A stretch of DNA of 41,587 bases from Nitrosomonas sp. JL21 (GTDB lineage Bacteria > Pseudomonadota > Gammaproteobacteria > Burkholderiales > Nitrosomonadaceae), in contig NZ_QRCB01000060.1 of NCBI RefSeq assembly GCF_009833095.1, forward strand, positions 1 through 41,587. The letters are read 5' to 3'. The position numbers were made by a program, and so were the translations under genes. The notes beneath the pieces are model-generated. The model made no database searches and had not been told where the DNA came from. It saw only the letters and a program-made list of their open reading frames with translations. This document shows positions 28,245 to 37,200 of the stretch, piece after piece. Position 1 is the stretch's first letter; every line of letters starts with the position of its first letter.

Positions 28245-29558
28245 TTAGTTATTCAGTTCCTCGATGCGCAGCCGAAAGACTTCTCCAGCCACAACCGGCA
28301 ATGCTTCGATGCGAGCAATGGCCGCATTGATATTTTTCTCGACCGTCTTATGCGTCAGCATAATGATACTGACTTGCTCGGACTCATCGCTCGCTTCCTT
28401 CTGAATCATGGCACTGATGGAAATAGCACAATCCGCGACAATGCGCGTAATGTCCGCCATCACACCGGGTTGGTCAACGACTTGCAGACGCAGATAATAC
28501 GACGTTTCCACCTCCTCCATCGGTATAACCGGCGTATCCGACAGCAGATCCGGTTGAAACGACAAAGTCGGCACACGATGCATCGGGTCGGCAGTCTGCA
28601 TGCGCGTGACATCGACCAAATCAGCAATGACCGCACTGGCGGTGGGCTCTGCCCCGGCACCGGCGCCATAATATAACGTTGCCCCAACGGCATCGCCCTT
28701 GACGACAACTGCATTCATTACGCCTTCGACATTGGCAATCAGGCGCCGCACCGGAATCAGCGTCGGATGCACGCGCAGTTCGATGCCTTTTTCAACGCGT
28801 TTCGTGATGCCCAGCAATTTGATGCGGTAACCAAGCTCTTCGGCATAGCGAATATCTTCACCGGTCAGTTTGGTGATGCCTTCGGTATACACTTTGCTGA
28901 ACTGCACCGGAATGCCAAAGGCGATTGCCGACATCAGTGTGATCTTGTGCGCCGCATCGATGCCTTCAATATCGTAGGTGGGATCGGCTTCGGCATAACC
29001 CAGTTTTTGCGCTTGTTGCAGCACTTCGGCGAACGATAGACCCTTTTCTCGCATCTCGGACAAAATAAAGTTTGCTGTGCCGTTGATGATGCCAGCGATC
29101 CAGGTGATGCGATTCGCGGTCAATCCTTCCCGTAGCGCCTTGATGATCGGAATACCGCCAGCCACCGCCGCTTCGAACGCAACGATTGCACCTTTGGCGC
29201 GCGCCACCGCAAAAATTTCGGTGCCATGATTGGCCAGCAACGCTTTGTTCGCAGTAACCACATGCTTGCCGTGCGCAATCGCTTCAAGGATCAGATCCTT
29301 GGCGATCGTTTGACCGCCGATCAACTCGACTACGATGTCGATATCAGGGTGAGTCGTAATGTCGTGCGCGTTGTCGGTGACGATGACGCCTGGATCAGCC
29401 AATTTCCGCGCCTTGTCCAGATCCTTGTCGGCGATCATCGTGATGACGATATCGCGGCCGGCGCGGCGCGCGATTTCCTCATGATTGCGTTTCAGAACAG
29501 TGTATGTGCCACCGCCAACGGTGCCAATGCCAATTAAGCCGATATGAATGGGTTTCAT
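28245..29558 (-). CDS. hom: Homoserine dehydrogenase
   Basis: 437 residues from the ATG at 29558; a TTG nine bases upstream is in frame but less likely. The N-terminal NAD(P)-binding motif GLIGIGTVGGGT is followed by the catalytic domain (NGTANFILSEM, YAEADPTYDIEGIDAAHK) and a C-terminal ACT domain (about 350-430, LRLQVVDQPGVMADITRIVADC), which normally mediates threonine feedback. It reduces aspartate semialdehyde to homoserine. thrC follows immediately, and alaA lies 93 bases upstream on the same strand. Confidence 0.96.
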   Translation of the reverse strand: MKPIHIGLIGIGTVGGGTYTVLKRNHEEIARRAGRDIVITMIADKDLDKARKLADPGVIVTDNAHDITTHPDIDIVVELIGGQTIAKDLILEAIAHGKHVVTANKALLANHGTEIFAVARAKGAIVAFEAAVAGGIPIIKALREGLTANRITWIAGIINGTANFILSEMREKGLSFAEVLQQAQKLGYAEADPTYDIEGIDAAHKITLMSAIAFGIPVQFSKVYTEGITKLTGEDIRYAEELGYRIKLLGITKRVEKGIELRVHPTLIPVRRLIANVEGVMNAVVVKGDAVGATLYYGAGAGAEPTASAVIADLVDVTRMQTADPMHRVPTLSFQPDLLSDTPVIPMEEVETSYYLRLQVVDQPGVMADITRIVADCAISISAMIQKEASDESEQVSIIMLTHKTVEKNINAAIARIEALPVVAGEVFRLRIEELNN

Positions 29559-29651
29559 AATATTCAATAAAAGAATGGACGGGACAAGCTACCGGATTAT
29601 AGGAGCCGGGACAGAATAAATAAATAGAGAAGTCCAGAGCCGACGTTGCGA

Positions 29652-30878
29652 TCAAGTGCCATGGCGTTTACGGTAGCGCTGAAGAAAGTGACCAATGCGC
29701 CCGATGGCTTCGGTCAGATCATCGACATTCGGCAGAAATACGACACGAAAGTGATCCGGATGTTTCCAGTTGAAACCGCTGCCTTGCACCAGCAGCACCT
29801 TTTCTTCGAGCAGCAGATCCAGCACAAATTTCTGGTCATTCTCGATCGGATAAATCTCCGGATCCAGGCGAGGAAACAGATATAACGCGGATTGCGGTTT
29901 GAAGCAGCTCACGCCCGGAATATCCGTCAGTAGCTTCCACGCGACGTCGCGCTGACGCATCAGCCGACCGGTTGGCAGCGTCAGATCATAAATACTCTGG
30001 TAACCGCCGAGAGCGGTTTGGATGCCAAACTGCGATGGCACATTGGCGCACAACCGCATCGATGCCAGCATGTTCAGGCCAGCAATATAATCGCGCGCGT
30101 GAACTTTTTCGCCGGATACCACCGCCCAGCCCGAGCGGAAACCGGCGGCACGATAATTTTTGGATAGACCGTTGAACGTGATGAACAGCACATCATCCGC
30201 CAATGATGCAATCGACGTATGAGTGGCATGCTCGTATAAGATTTTGTCGTAAATCTCATCGGCATAGATGATCAATTGGTGCTGGCGCGCAATTTCGATC
30301 AGTTCCAGCAATGTTTCCTGCGGATATAATGCGCCGGTTGGATTATTCGGGTTGATGATCACGATTGCACGCGTCCGCGGCGTGATACTGGCGCGGATAT
30401 GATCCAGATCGGGCAACCAGCCAGTGGTTTCATCACAGATGTAATGCCGGGCTTTACCTCCTGATAGCACCACCGCCGCAGTCCACAACGGATAATCGGG
30501 CATCGGAATCAGCACCTCATCGCCATTATCCAGCAATGCCTGCATGGTCAGCACGACCAGCTCGGACACGCCATTGCCGATGAAGATATCGTCCAACTGC
30601 ACATTCTTGATCTGCTTTTCCTGCGTGTAGTGCATGATCGCCTTGCGCGCCGCGAACAACCCTTTGGAATCGCAATACCCTGATGCATCCGATAAATTAC
30701 GGATGACATCCTGCAGGATCTCTTCCGGCACATCGAAACCGAATGTCGCCGGATTGCCGATATTCAGCTTGATGATGTGGTGGCCCTCTTCCTCCATTTG
30801 CTTGGCGCGTTCCATCACCGGACCGCGAATGTCATAACACACATTGTTCAGCTTGCTGGATTTCAGGATTGGACGCAT
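29652..30878 (-). CDS. alaA: Alanine-synthesising aminotransferase AlaA type
   Basis: A fold-type I PLP aminotransferase of 408 residues from the ATG at 30878 (a GTG six bases upstream is also in frame). The opening MRPILKSSKLNNVCYDIRGP, the LNIGNPATFGFDVP and NPNNPTGALY segments and the PLP lysine in FNGLSKNYRAAGFR (K240) closely follow E. coli AlaA (YfbQ), a glutamate-pyruvate aminotransferase. Its place before hom and thrC on the same strand is common in betaproteobacteria. Whether it shares the hom promoter is not shown. Confidence 0.92.
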   Translation of the reverse strand: MRPILKSSKLNNVCYDIRGPVMERAKQMEEEGHHIIKLNIGNPATFGFDVPEEILQDVIRNLSDASGYCDSKGLFAARKAIMHYTQEKQIKNVQLDDIFIGNGVSELVVLTMQALLDNGDEVLIPMPDYPLWTAAVVLSGGKARHYICDETTGWLPDLDHIRASITPRTRAIVIINPNNPTGALYPQETLLELIEIARQHQLIIYADEIYDKILYEHATHTSIASLADDVLFITFNGLSKNYRAAGFRSGWAVVSGEKVHARDYIAGLNMLASMRLCANVPSQFGIQTALGGYQSIYDLTLPTGRLMRQRDVAWKLLTDIPGVSCFKPQSALYLFPRLDPEIYPIENDQKFVLDLLLEEKVLLVQGSGFNWKHPDHFRVVFLPNVDDLTEAIGRIGHFLQRYRKRHGT

Positions 30879-31442
30879 GTTCACAGAATCATTAGAAATG
30901 AGTGTTTAGATAAACTTCGCAAACAGAGTGAAACCGTCGAGGCGCTCTGCAAAGTAACGCATTATATACGTAATCTCGTTGATTTCGTTATCAAGCATAC
31001 AGGGAAAACCAGCGTATTTTGCCTGATAAATTTCTGAACGAGGTATCAAACAGGTTTTTTTAGAGCTTTCGTCGGCATTACTGAATATCGCAGCATATCT
31101 GAATGACTACTCGCAGTCATAACGAATGCTTCAATACATTGAGACAAGAAATCTCCAATCAACAATCACTTAAACGATCAGGTTGGGGATGAACGGAGAG
31201 ATAAGTCGGCATTTTCATGTCAGCGACTCAGCGATTGATGATCAATTAAAATGAAATTACCGACAGATCGAAAAACTCATCAGTAACTATATAGTTTCAT
31301 TTTTAATACGTAATCAATAGCACTTTACAGTGCAACCACCGGTTTACTTATCTTCACCGGTGGTTGACTGTATCCTACCTCCCTTTAGGAAAACGCAGGG
31401 AAACTCTGAAAATTTTGGCCTTTCGAAAGCTTCCCGAGATCA
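30879..31442. other. Intergenic region between alaA and the GH114 gene
   Basis: About 560 bases without a credible gene. The short frames here have no ribosome site or family-like sequence. It carries the alaA promoter region and, at 31326-31372, a strong hairpin listed separately. A small ATGACT...AGTCAT repeat also occurs near 31102-31119. Confidence 0.5.
31326..31372 (-). terminator. Strong 17-bp hairpin with one bulge downstream of GH114 gene
   Basis: TACAGT, one unpaired G, then CAACCACCGGT (31326-31343) pair with ACCGGTGGTTG and ACTGTA (31356-31372) around a 12-base loop. It lies about 70 bases past the stop of the minus-strand GH114 gene, so termination or transcript stabilisation is likely. 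No T-run follows on either strand, so the assignment as a rho-independent terminator is tentative. Confidence 0.5.
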
Positions 31443-32912
31443 TTAATTGCACGACACCCGATACGAGTTCAGGTCAACTTTTTTATACAGCGTGGAAAAT
31501 TGAAGGCTATTTGCTCGGGCGCAGACATTATTGCTTGCGCTATAAGCCTTATATTCAACCTCGAAAACAGGCTTACCGGCTTCGATGAACATGTCGTAGC
31601 CGTATTGCCCATCGGTATTCGGATCGGTTCTCGTGCACTCTTTGTATGCAAAGCACTCCTCCACGACAGCGAAGTCAACATAATTCAACACGGCTGGTAT
31701 CTGCTCCACGTTGGATTTGAGCGCCATCGTCAAGCCCAGATCATGAGCCGAATTCGCCAAGTAAACGATGAATGCAACTTCATCCTCAAACGTGATGTTC
31801 AGCCCCGTTTTGTTGGCAGTTTGCCAGCCATCGACATTGTCGAATTCAATGGCATCAAAACCTTTATCCTTGCACATCTGCATTTTTCTCTTGAGCCATG
31901 GATCCACCTTCGAGATTTGACGAACATCGATCCAGCGTTCATCGGCGAAACCGGAATAAGGATTGCCGAGAACCTGGGGATTGAGATCTTCCGAATCAGC
32001 GCGCCAATTTTCCAAAGTACCCGCCGTGATGTAACAGGTCACATTGCGATTGGCGACAGAAGTACCGGGTAGATTCTTGAGCTGATCAACGATGGATGCA
32101 TCGTTGGCATATCCATCGATGTCATACATATCCGCTACAATCGCTGTATTGATCGCAGTCTGACCGTTATCGGGATTCAATTGCCATTGCCACGTCGCGC
32201 CGACGGATGGATGATAACAAGCCGAGCCATCAGCTTTCACGCAGGGAACAGGAGCAGGCAGCGGAACCACCGTCCAGGTATGGCTGGCCACCTGCGTTCC
32301 ATAACTGTTGGTCGCGGTCACTTTCATTGTATGACTGCCTGGTGCAATATTGCCATAGGTTATCTTGTTGCTGGCTGGACATACCGTAGCTGCTCTGTTA
32401 TCCAATTGACAGGTCAGAGATACGCCCGTGCCTGTGGGTTGAAACTGAAAAATGGTTTTGCTGCTGTACGATCCGTTTTCTGGCAATCCATTGATAAACT
32501 CAACGAGCGGTGCTGCTGAGCTTGGATAGGCTGCCACGACATCTGTCAGCGCAGCAGTCGCATTTTTTTTACCGCTGGGATTGGTCGCGGTGACGATCAC
32601 CTTGATCCGTTTGCCGGCGGTACCTGCAACCAGCAGCAATGTTGGCCGAGGCCCATTGGGAAGCAAGCCGGGCGCAGCCGCACAGTTGGTGCCGGTCGCT
32701 GAACAAATTTGATATTTATAAGCAAACGTCATGGGGCGGTCTCCGTTCCATGTTCCCGGATTGACCGTGATCGTCGAGCCAACTTTGAGCGTGCCGCTCA
32801 CCGTAGGTAGTTGGGTGTTAGTTGGCACTACGGCTGATGCAACATTGGCGAGACTTGCGGTGAGCAACAAGCCGGCCAGTTTAACCAGTATTTTTAAAAA
32901 ATCATTTCTCAT
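31443..32912 (-). CDS. Secreted GH114 endo-alpha-1,4-polygalactosaminidase-like protein with Ig-like repeats
   Basis: 489 residues from the ATG at 32912, which has GGAG nine bases upstream. Residues 1-27 are a signal peptide ending ASA. Two Ig/bacterial surface-type beta domains follow (about 30-135 and 138-225), the first with the PTVSGTLKVGSTITVNPGTW pattern. After a Pro-rich linker, residues about 230-489 are a GH114 (TM1410-like) barrel: WQWQLN, YDIDGYAND, CYITAGTLENWR, the acidic GFDAIEFDNVDGW motif and VEECFAYKEC. GH114 enzymes cut alpha-1,4-linked galactosamine polymers; other members are only assigned by similarity. Several cysteines suggest disulfides outside the cytoplasm. It is a single gene on its strand. 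Confidence 0.85.
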   Translation of the reverse strand: MRNDFLKILVKLAGLLLTASLANVASAVVPTNTQLPTVSGTLKVGSTITVNPGTWNGDRPMTFAYKYQICSATGTNCAAAPGLLPNGPRPTLLLVAGTAGKRIKVIVTATNPSGKKNATAALTDVVAAYPSSAAPLVEFINGLPENGSYSSKTIFQFQPTGTGVSLTCQLDNRAATVCPASNKITYGNIAPGSHTMKVTATNSYGTQVASHTWTVVPLPAPVPCVKADGSACYHPSVGATWQWQLNPDNGQTAINTAIVADMYDIDGYANDASIVDQLKNLPGTSVANRNVTCYITAGTLENWRADSEDLNPQVLGNPYSGFADERWIDVRQISKVDPWLKRKMQMCKDKGFDAIEFDNVDGWQTANKTGLNITFEDEVAFIVYLANSAHDLGLTMALKSNVEQIPAVLNYVDFAVVEECFAYKECTRTDPNTDGQYGYDMFIEAGKPVFEVEYKAYSASNNVCARANSLQFSTLYKKVDLNSYRVSCN

Positions 32913-33175
32913 AGATAATTGCTCCGTTCTATTTTTATATGGGGCGGTGGGATAGGAATCGCTCTCTTCTGCAGAACGGCATTCATTACCGTGCTGAAAG
33001 ATAGGCAAATTTCAGCAAAGATTGTAGGACTGCGATATGGGCAAGTAAATAAGCCGTTGTTTAAATTTACATAGGTATTTACTTAGGCGGCGTTAAAAGG
33101 CCGCGCAATAGTTTTCAGAACGTTCCGGCTATTTTCAATCAGTGGAAGTTTCGGTCAGGGAATGCTATTGCACCG

Positions 33176-35686
33176 TCATTTTTCCGAGCGTGACGGTAAC
33201 CGCCGGTGCTCTGTTTTGGGATGCTGCATCACTTGGCATGCACGCCGGAAAACCAGCAATGTTCTCTGGACGCTTCCCAGCACGGTATCCGAAGGATAAC
33301 CCGCGATCCGCCCCGTATCCTGAATTCCCACCGGCAACCCGGTCAGCAATTCCAATCCCTGCAGAACGTGTTCCATTGTGTAAATCGCGAACAAGCCTTT
33401 CTCGACTGCTTCGATGATGTGATAGCCCAGCATCAGATGCCGCCGGTTTGCATACGGAATCAGAACGCCCTGCTGACCTGTCAGACCGATCATCTCGCAT
33501 AGCCTGAAGTAACCTTCGATCTTGTCATTGATTCCGCCAATCGGCAGCACGTCGCCATGCTGATTCAATGCACCCGTTACTGCAATACCTTGATGCAGCG
33601 GTATTTCCGCCAATGATGACATGAGTGCATAAAACTCTGCGCAGGATGCCGAATCACCTTCGATACCGTTATATTCCTGCTCGAAAACGATCGAGGCACT
33701 GAATGTCAGCGGCGCCAAATGGGTAAACAAACCGGACAAATAATTCTGTAATATCAGCACGCCTTTATCATGCAGCGGGCCGGTCATATCCACTTCACGA
33801 GCAATATTCAGCAATCCATCTTCACCTGCAAAAGCTCGCGCTGTCACCCGCACCGGCGTACCGAAACAATGATCACCGAGGTCGATCTGCGTCAATGCGT
33901 TGATCTGCCCCACCTGCTCTCCTTGCACAGCAATCGCAATTTCGCCTTCGATAATCGCCTCCTGCAGGCTGGCATCGGGATAATTATGGCGGAACAGCCG
34001 CGCTTGCATAGCTGCTTCGATATCGATCACCTCCACCACGTTGCCCCGGCGTGCCGTACAAAGCGCCGCACTCTCAAACACCAGCATTTCAGTGCGCCCA
34101 AAAATTGCACTCTGGCGCTGTTGATCCTCGATTTCCCGATGAGATTCTTCCAGCAGGCGTGCAACGGCTCGTGAGGAAAAATGCGGAAGTCCTGAGGCAT
34201 TGCATATCTGCGCCACCAATACCGCAGACGCGTGATAGGTTGCTGCGCTAGCCAGGAAACTTTCGGCAAAATCCACCTTGACGCGGAATCGCCGCATGAA
34301 TTCGGGATCAATCTCCTGCAGATCATAATAGGCTTCGCGCGATCCGATCAGAATGATTTTAACGTTCACTTCGATAGCTTCCGGTTCAAGCGCGATCGGA
34401 ACGGGCAAAGTCAATGCCGAACCGGATTCTTCGATTTGTATCCGCTTACTGCGTAAAAATCGATGCAATTTTTCCCAAAGCTGATGGTCGGTCAACACAT
34501 CATCCAGGTGCAGCATCAGGAAACCGCCATGCGCCTTGAGCAAACTGCCGGCCCGTATGCGCATGAAATCGGTTTTCGTCTTGCCGTTTTCCAATTGATA
34601 ATCGATAGCGCCAAATAACGCGCTTATTGACGGATTGTCTTCAATGATGACCGGCGCTCCCTGCAATTCAGCGTTATCGACCACAAGATTGATTTGATAC
34701 CGCGCCAGAACCTGATCCAGATCCGATCTACGCTTGGCGTCATCGCTGGCGTTGACATCGAACACAACCAGATTACCGAGAAGATCAGATTCGATCTGGT
34801 CAAAAAAATCGTTCAACCGGGGATTGTGCTTGGATCCCTTGTGCAATCCTTGCTGAATCTTCTTCAAGGCAGTATTCAGCAAAGGTTGTACGATACGACG
34901 CTGCAATACCGTCACGGCGCTGTTTTTTTCTTTGTCGATCTGTTTCAGGGTTTCGAAATACTGAATGATCGCTTCGTGCAATTGCTGTTCCGCGAGTTGT
35001 TCCTCGATGCGCCGGCTCTTGGGCAGTTTTAGCACATTTTCCTCGGTGACGATCTCGCCTTTCTCGTCAAGCAGCGTAAATACGATTTGCTCATTTTCAC
35101 GACGCAGCGAAAAATGCAGCGATTCAGCCATCTTTACCAGTTTGGCATAGGCTTTCCCAGCTTCAGTATTGAATTTCTTCTCGATGCGAGCGCTTTTGAG
35201 CTTAAAATCCTGTCCAGTCAAGCAGCGCGCAATCTCATCGGGAAGCGATTTGACCAGTTGCGATAAGGATTGCCGCAACCGGCGACCCAGTCCGGCTGGC
35301 ACATGCAATACCAGCGGTTGCTCGGGAGCAGCAAAATTGTGCAGATAACACACATCGGGCGGAACCGACCGATCAGCCGCCACAGCCGCCATAACTTGCT
35401 GCAATAACGATGAGCGGCCCGAGCCTGCTTCTCCCAATACAAACAAATGATAATCCGGTTGCAACATATTCAGACCGAAACGTGCCGCCACTTCCGCTCG
35501 TTCCTGACCGATCCAAGACAGTGACTGATGTGACAACTCCGAAGTATCTGAAAATCCGAATGATTGCGAGTCAATGACGCGGCGTAATTGTGAGGGAAGT
35601 AAAGGTAAAGTCGGCATATTCGAAGCAGGGATAAATTGCGGGTATTGTACCGATTTAGATGCCTCCAGGTAATTAATGATTGTCAT
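33176..35686 (-). CDS. Lon-like ATP-dependent protease with N-terminal AAA domain (COG1067)
   Basis: 836 residues; the ATG at 35686 has GGAG six bases upstream, which fixes the start. There is no Lon N-terminal substrate domain. A P-loop GEAGSGRSS (85-93) has Arg where Lys is usual. Residues about 150-320 are a charged, helical insertion, followed by the second half of the AAA module (GAPVIIEDNPS, HGGFLMLHLDDVL as a Walker B-like segment). The C-terminal Lon protease domain has the dyad S679 (EGDSASCAEF) and K722 (GGINDKIEGYF), 43 residues apart as in Lon. The protease part closely resembles E. coli YcbZ (LonH), whose ATPase is degenerate; this is the longer COG1067 form. It probably degrades specific or unfolded proteins in the cytoplasm. 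Confidence 0.9.
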   Translation of the reverse strand: MTIINYLEASKSVQYPQFIPASNMPTLPLLPSQLRRVIDSQSFGFSDTSELSHQSLSWIGQERAEVAARFGLNMLQPDYHLFVLGEAGSGRSSLLQQVMAAVAADRSVPPDVCYLHNFAAPEQPLVLHVPAGLGRRLRQSLSQLVKSLPDEIARCLTGQDFKLKSARIEKKFNTEAGKAYAKLVKMAESLHFSLRRENEQIVFTLLDEKGEIVTEENVLKLPKSRRIEEQLAEQQLHEAIIQYFETLKQIDKEKNSAVTVLQRRIVQPLLNTALKKIQQGLHKGSKHNPRLNDFFDQIESDLLGNLVVFDVNASDDAKRRSDLDQVLARYQINLVVDNAELQGAPVIIEDNPSISALFGAIDYQLENGKTKTDFMRIRAGSLLKAHGGFLMLHLDDVLTDHQLWEKLHRFLRSKRIQIEESGSALTLPVPIALEPEAIEVNVKIILIGSREAYYDLQEIDPEFMRRFRVKVDFAESFLASAATYHASAVLVAQICNASGLPHFSSRAVARLLEESHREIEDQQRQSAIFGRTEMLVFESAALCTARRGNVVEVIDIEAAMQARLFRHNYPDASLQEAIIEGEIAIAVQGEQVGQINALTQIDLGDHCFGTPVRVTARAFAGEDGLLNIAREVDMTGPLHDKGVLILQNYLSGLFTHLAPLTFSASIVFEQEYNGIEGDSASCAEFYALMSSLAEIPLHQGIAVTGALNQHGDVLPIGGINDKIEGYFRLCEMIGLTGQQGVLIPYANRRHLMLGYHIIEAVEKGLFAIYTMEHVLQGLELLTGLPVGIQDTGRIAGYPSDTVLGSVQRTLLVFRRACQVMQHPKTEHRRLPSRSEK

Positions 35687-36040
35687 GCAAAACTCCAGTC
35701 GCTAGAGAAGATCGAGAAACTTCCACGCGCGTTGAACGCAATTTCGCCTTGCGCGATTGGCGCGTACCCCTTTTCGGAGTTTCCCCAGATGTTGATAAAA
35801 CATCGCCGGCAAATGCTATGCTAGCCATCAAACAGCTAAGCGGTTTAATTGATGTAATTTTTCAAGCCATCAATTATTTTGTCGCTGTTCAAAGAACGGT
35901 CGTGGGTGAGAACAAGTGCTTATCGATAGGCGATACTGATTTCCTTACTCAATGATCACTTTTCAACCTTAGCCGCCCTATTGCTCAATAGTCAGTCGAT
36001 CTGAGATCAATGCGGTGCCCTTTTTCCAAAGGATTTTATT
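35687..36040. other. Divergent intergenic region between Lon-like and LamG genes
   Basis: About 350 bases without a convincing gene. It must contain promoters for both flanking genes. I looked for a heat-shock sigma-32 promoter ahead of the Lon-like gene and did not find one. Confidence 0.5.
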
Positions 36041-36748
36041 ATGTTACGAAAACTTCTTGCATTCACTATGGTGTTCATGCCCCTCATGGCGCAAGCCGCC
36101 GAGTCACTGATTCTGGAATACAAATTCACTACCGACAGCGGAAAGTCAGTCATGGATTCCAGCGGCAATAACTTGGACGGCACGGTCATGGGAAGTGGCG
36201 CCAATCACTTTGGCGCAGGCTTTTCTGGTCGAGGGCTCAAATTAAATGGTATAAATAATCATGTCCTAGTGCCGGACAATCCGATTTTCGATTTACATCG
36301 CTATACATTGATGGCTTGGATTAAATTCAAACCGAATCAATGGGATCGGGAAGAAGTCATGGAGAAAGCCGGCGCATTCTGGATGAATATCCGCCAGGAC
36401 ACGCGGCGCGTGAGAGTAGGCGGCTTTTATGGTGGTTGCGCCAATGACATGTATTATTTCAAATTCGATAGCACCAAACCCGTGCCCGTGGATACCTGGA
36501 CCCATGTGGCTACCAGCTACGACGGCACTACCTTGAGAATTTTCATCAATGGCGTATTGGCCGGCAAATCAGCGGTGCCTGTGCCCGGCCCCGTTTGCGT
36601 CAACATCGAGCCTTTGTCGATCGGATCCAAGCATCGCACTATTTCCCCTCCTGAAGACGCCGCATTTTTCTTAGGAAACATGGATTCCGTAAGAATTTTT
36701 GAGGGTGTATTGCCACCTGCTCGCATCAAGCAAGAAATGCAGAAATAG
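36041..36748 (+). CDS. Secreted LamG/concanavalin-like domain protein
   Basis: 235 residues; AAAGGA stands seven bases before the ATG. Residues 1-20 are a signal peptide ending AQA. The rest is one LamG-type jelly roll: LILEYKFTTDSGKSVMDSSGNNLDG, GRGLKLNGINNHVLVPDN, FDLHRYTLMAWIKF, TWTHVATSYDGTTLRIFINGV, and a final DSVRIFEGVLPPARIKQEM. This fold usually binds carbohydrate or protein. No enzyme domain or membrane anchor is attached, so a secreted binding protein is the fair reading. It may relate to the neighbouring GH114 hydrolase two genes away, but they are on opposite strands. Confidence 0.85.
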   Translation: MLRKLLAFTMVFMPLMAQAAESLILEYKFTTDSGKSVMDSSGNNLDGTVMGSGANHFGAGFSGRGLKLNGINNHVLVPDNPIFDLHRYTLMAWIKFKPNQWDREEVMEKAGAFWMNIRQDTRRVRVGGFYGGCANDMYYFKFDSTKPVPVDTWTHVATSYDGTTLRIFINGVLAGKSAVPVPGPVCVNIEPLSIGSKHRTISPPEDAAFFLGNMDSVRIFEGVLPPARIKQEMQK

Positions 36749-36785
36749 AGAGATATAATTAAAAAGTGAGGATGTAAAATTGAAA

Positions 36786-36830
36786 ATGATCAGCGATTCG
36801 CTCAACATTTTTGAGCGAATCGCTGATCAT
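36786..36830. terminator. Perfect 20-bp stem, 5-nt loop, bidirectional terminator between LamG gene and ybaB
   Basis: Bases 36786-36805 and 36811-36830 are exact reverse complements around CATTT. It lies 38 bases past the LamG stop (plus) and 33 bases past the ybaB stop (minus). On the minus strand the stem is followed by TTTCAATTTTAC, a T-rich tail, so it should end the dnaX-ybaB transcript; on the plus strand the tail is poorer (CGAATTTCC). Confidence 0.85.
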
Positions 36831-36862
36831 CGAATTTCCTCTGCGGTAGTTTAAAAGCTTCC

Positions 36863-37186
36863 TCAGAACGGTAATTTGAATCCGGCGGGTAATCCCAATC
36901 CGCTGGTCAATTCCGCCATCTTCTCCTGTGTGGTGGTTTCAACGCGTCGAACAGCATCATTAAAAGCTGCAGCGACAAGATCTTCGAGCATTTCCTTATC
37001 ATCCGTCACCAGACTCTGATCGATGCTGACTCGTTTGACATCGTGCCGGCAGGTCATCACGACCTTCACCATGCCGGCGCCGGCCTGGCCTTCAACTTCA
37101 ATGGTGGCAAGTTTTTCCTGCATCTGGCGCATGTTTTCCTGCACCATTTGCGCCTGTTTCATCATGTTTCCAATGTTACCTCTCAC
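36863..37186 (-). CDS. ybaB: YbaB/EbfC nucleoid-associated protein
   Basis: 107 residues starting at a GTG with AAGGAG nine bases upstream; this start gives the usual [11 protein letters not shown] opening, so GTG is preferred over the internal ATG at 37165. Segments [21 protein letters not shown] and ending [15 protein letters not shown] are typical of YbaB, a small DNA-binding dimer. The gene follows dnaX after 14 bases, the same dnaX-ybaB order as in many proteobacteria, where recR often comes next; recR is absent here and a terminator follows. Confidence 0.95.
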   Translation of the reverse strand: MRGNIGNMMKQAQMVQENMRQMQEKLATIEVEGQAGAGMVKVVMTCRHDVKRVSIDQSLVTDDKEMLEDLVAAAFNDAVRRVETTTQEKMAELTSGLGLPAGFKLPF

Positions 37187-37200
37187 GTCACTGTCTCCTT

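Noticed and set aside
35687..35830. Sigma-32 heat-shock promoter ahead of the Lon-like protease
   Set aside because: No CTTGAA with a properly spaced CCCCAT-type element is present on the minus strand.
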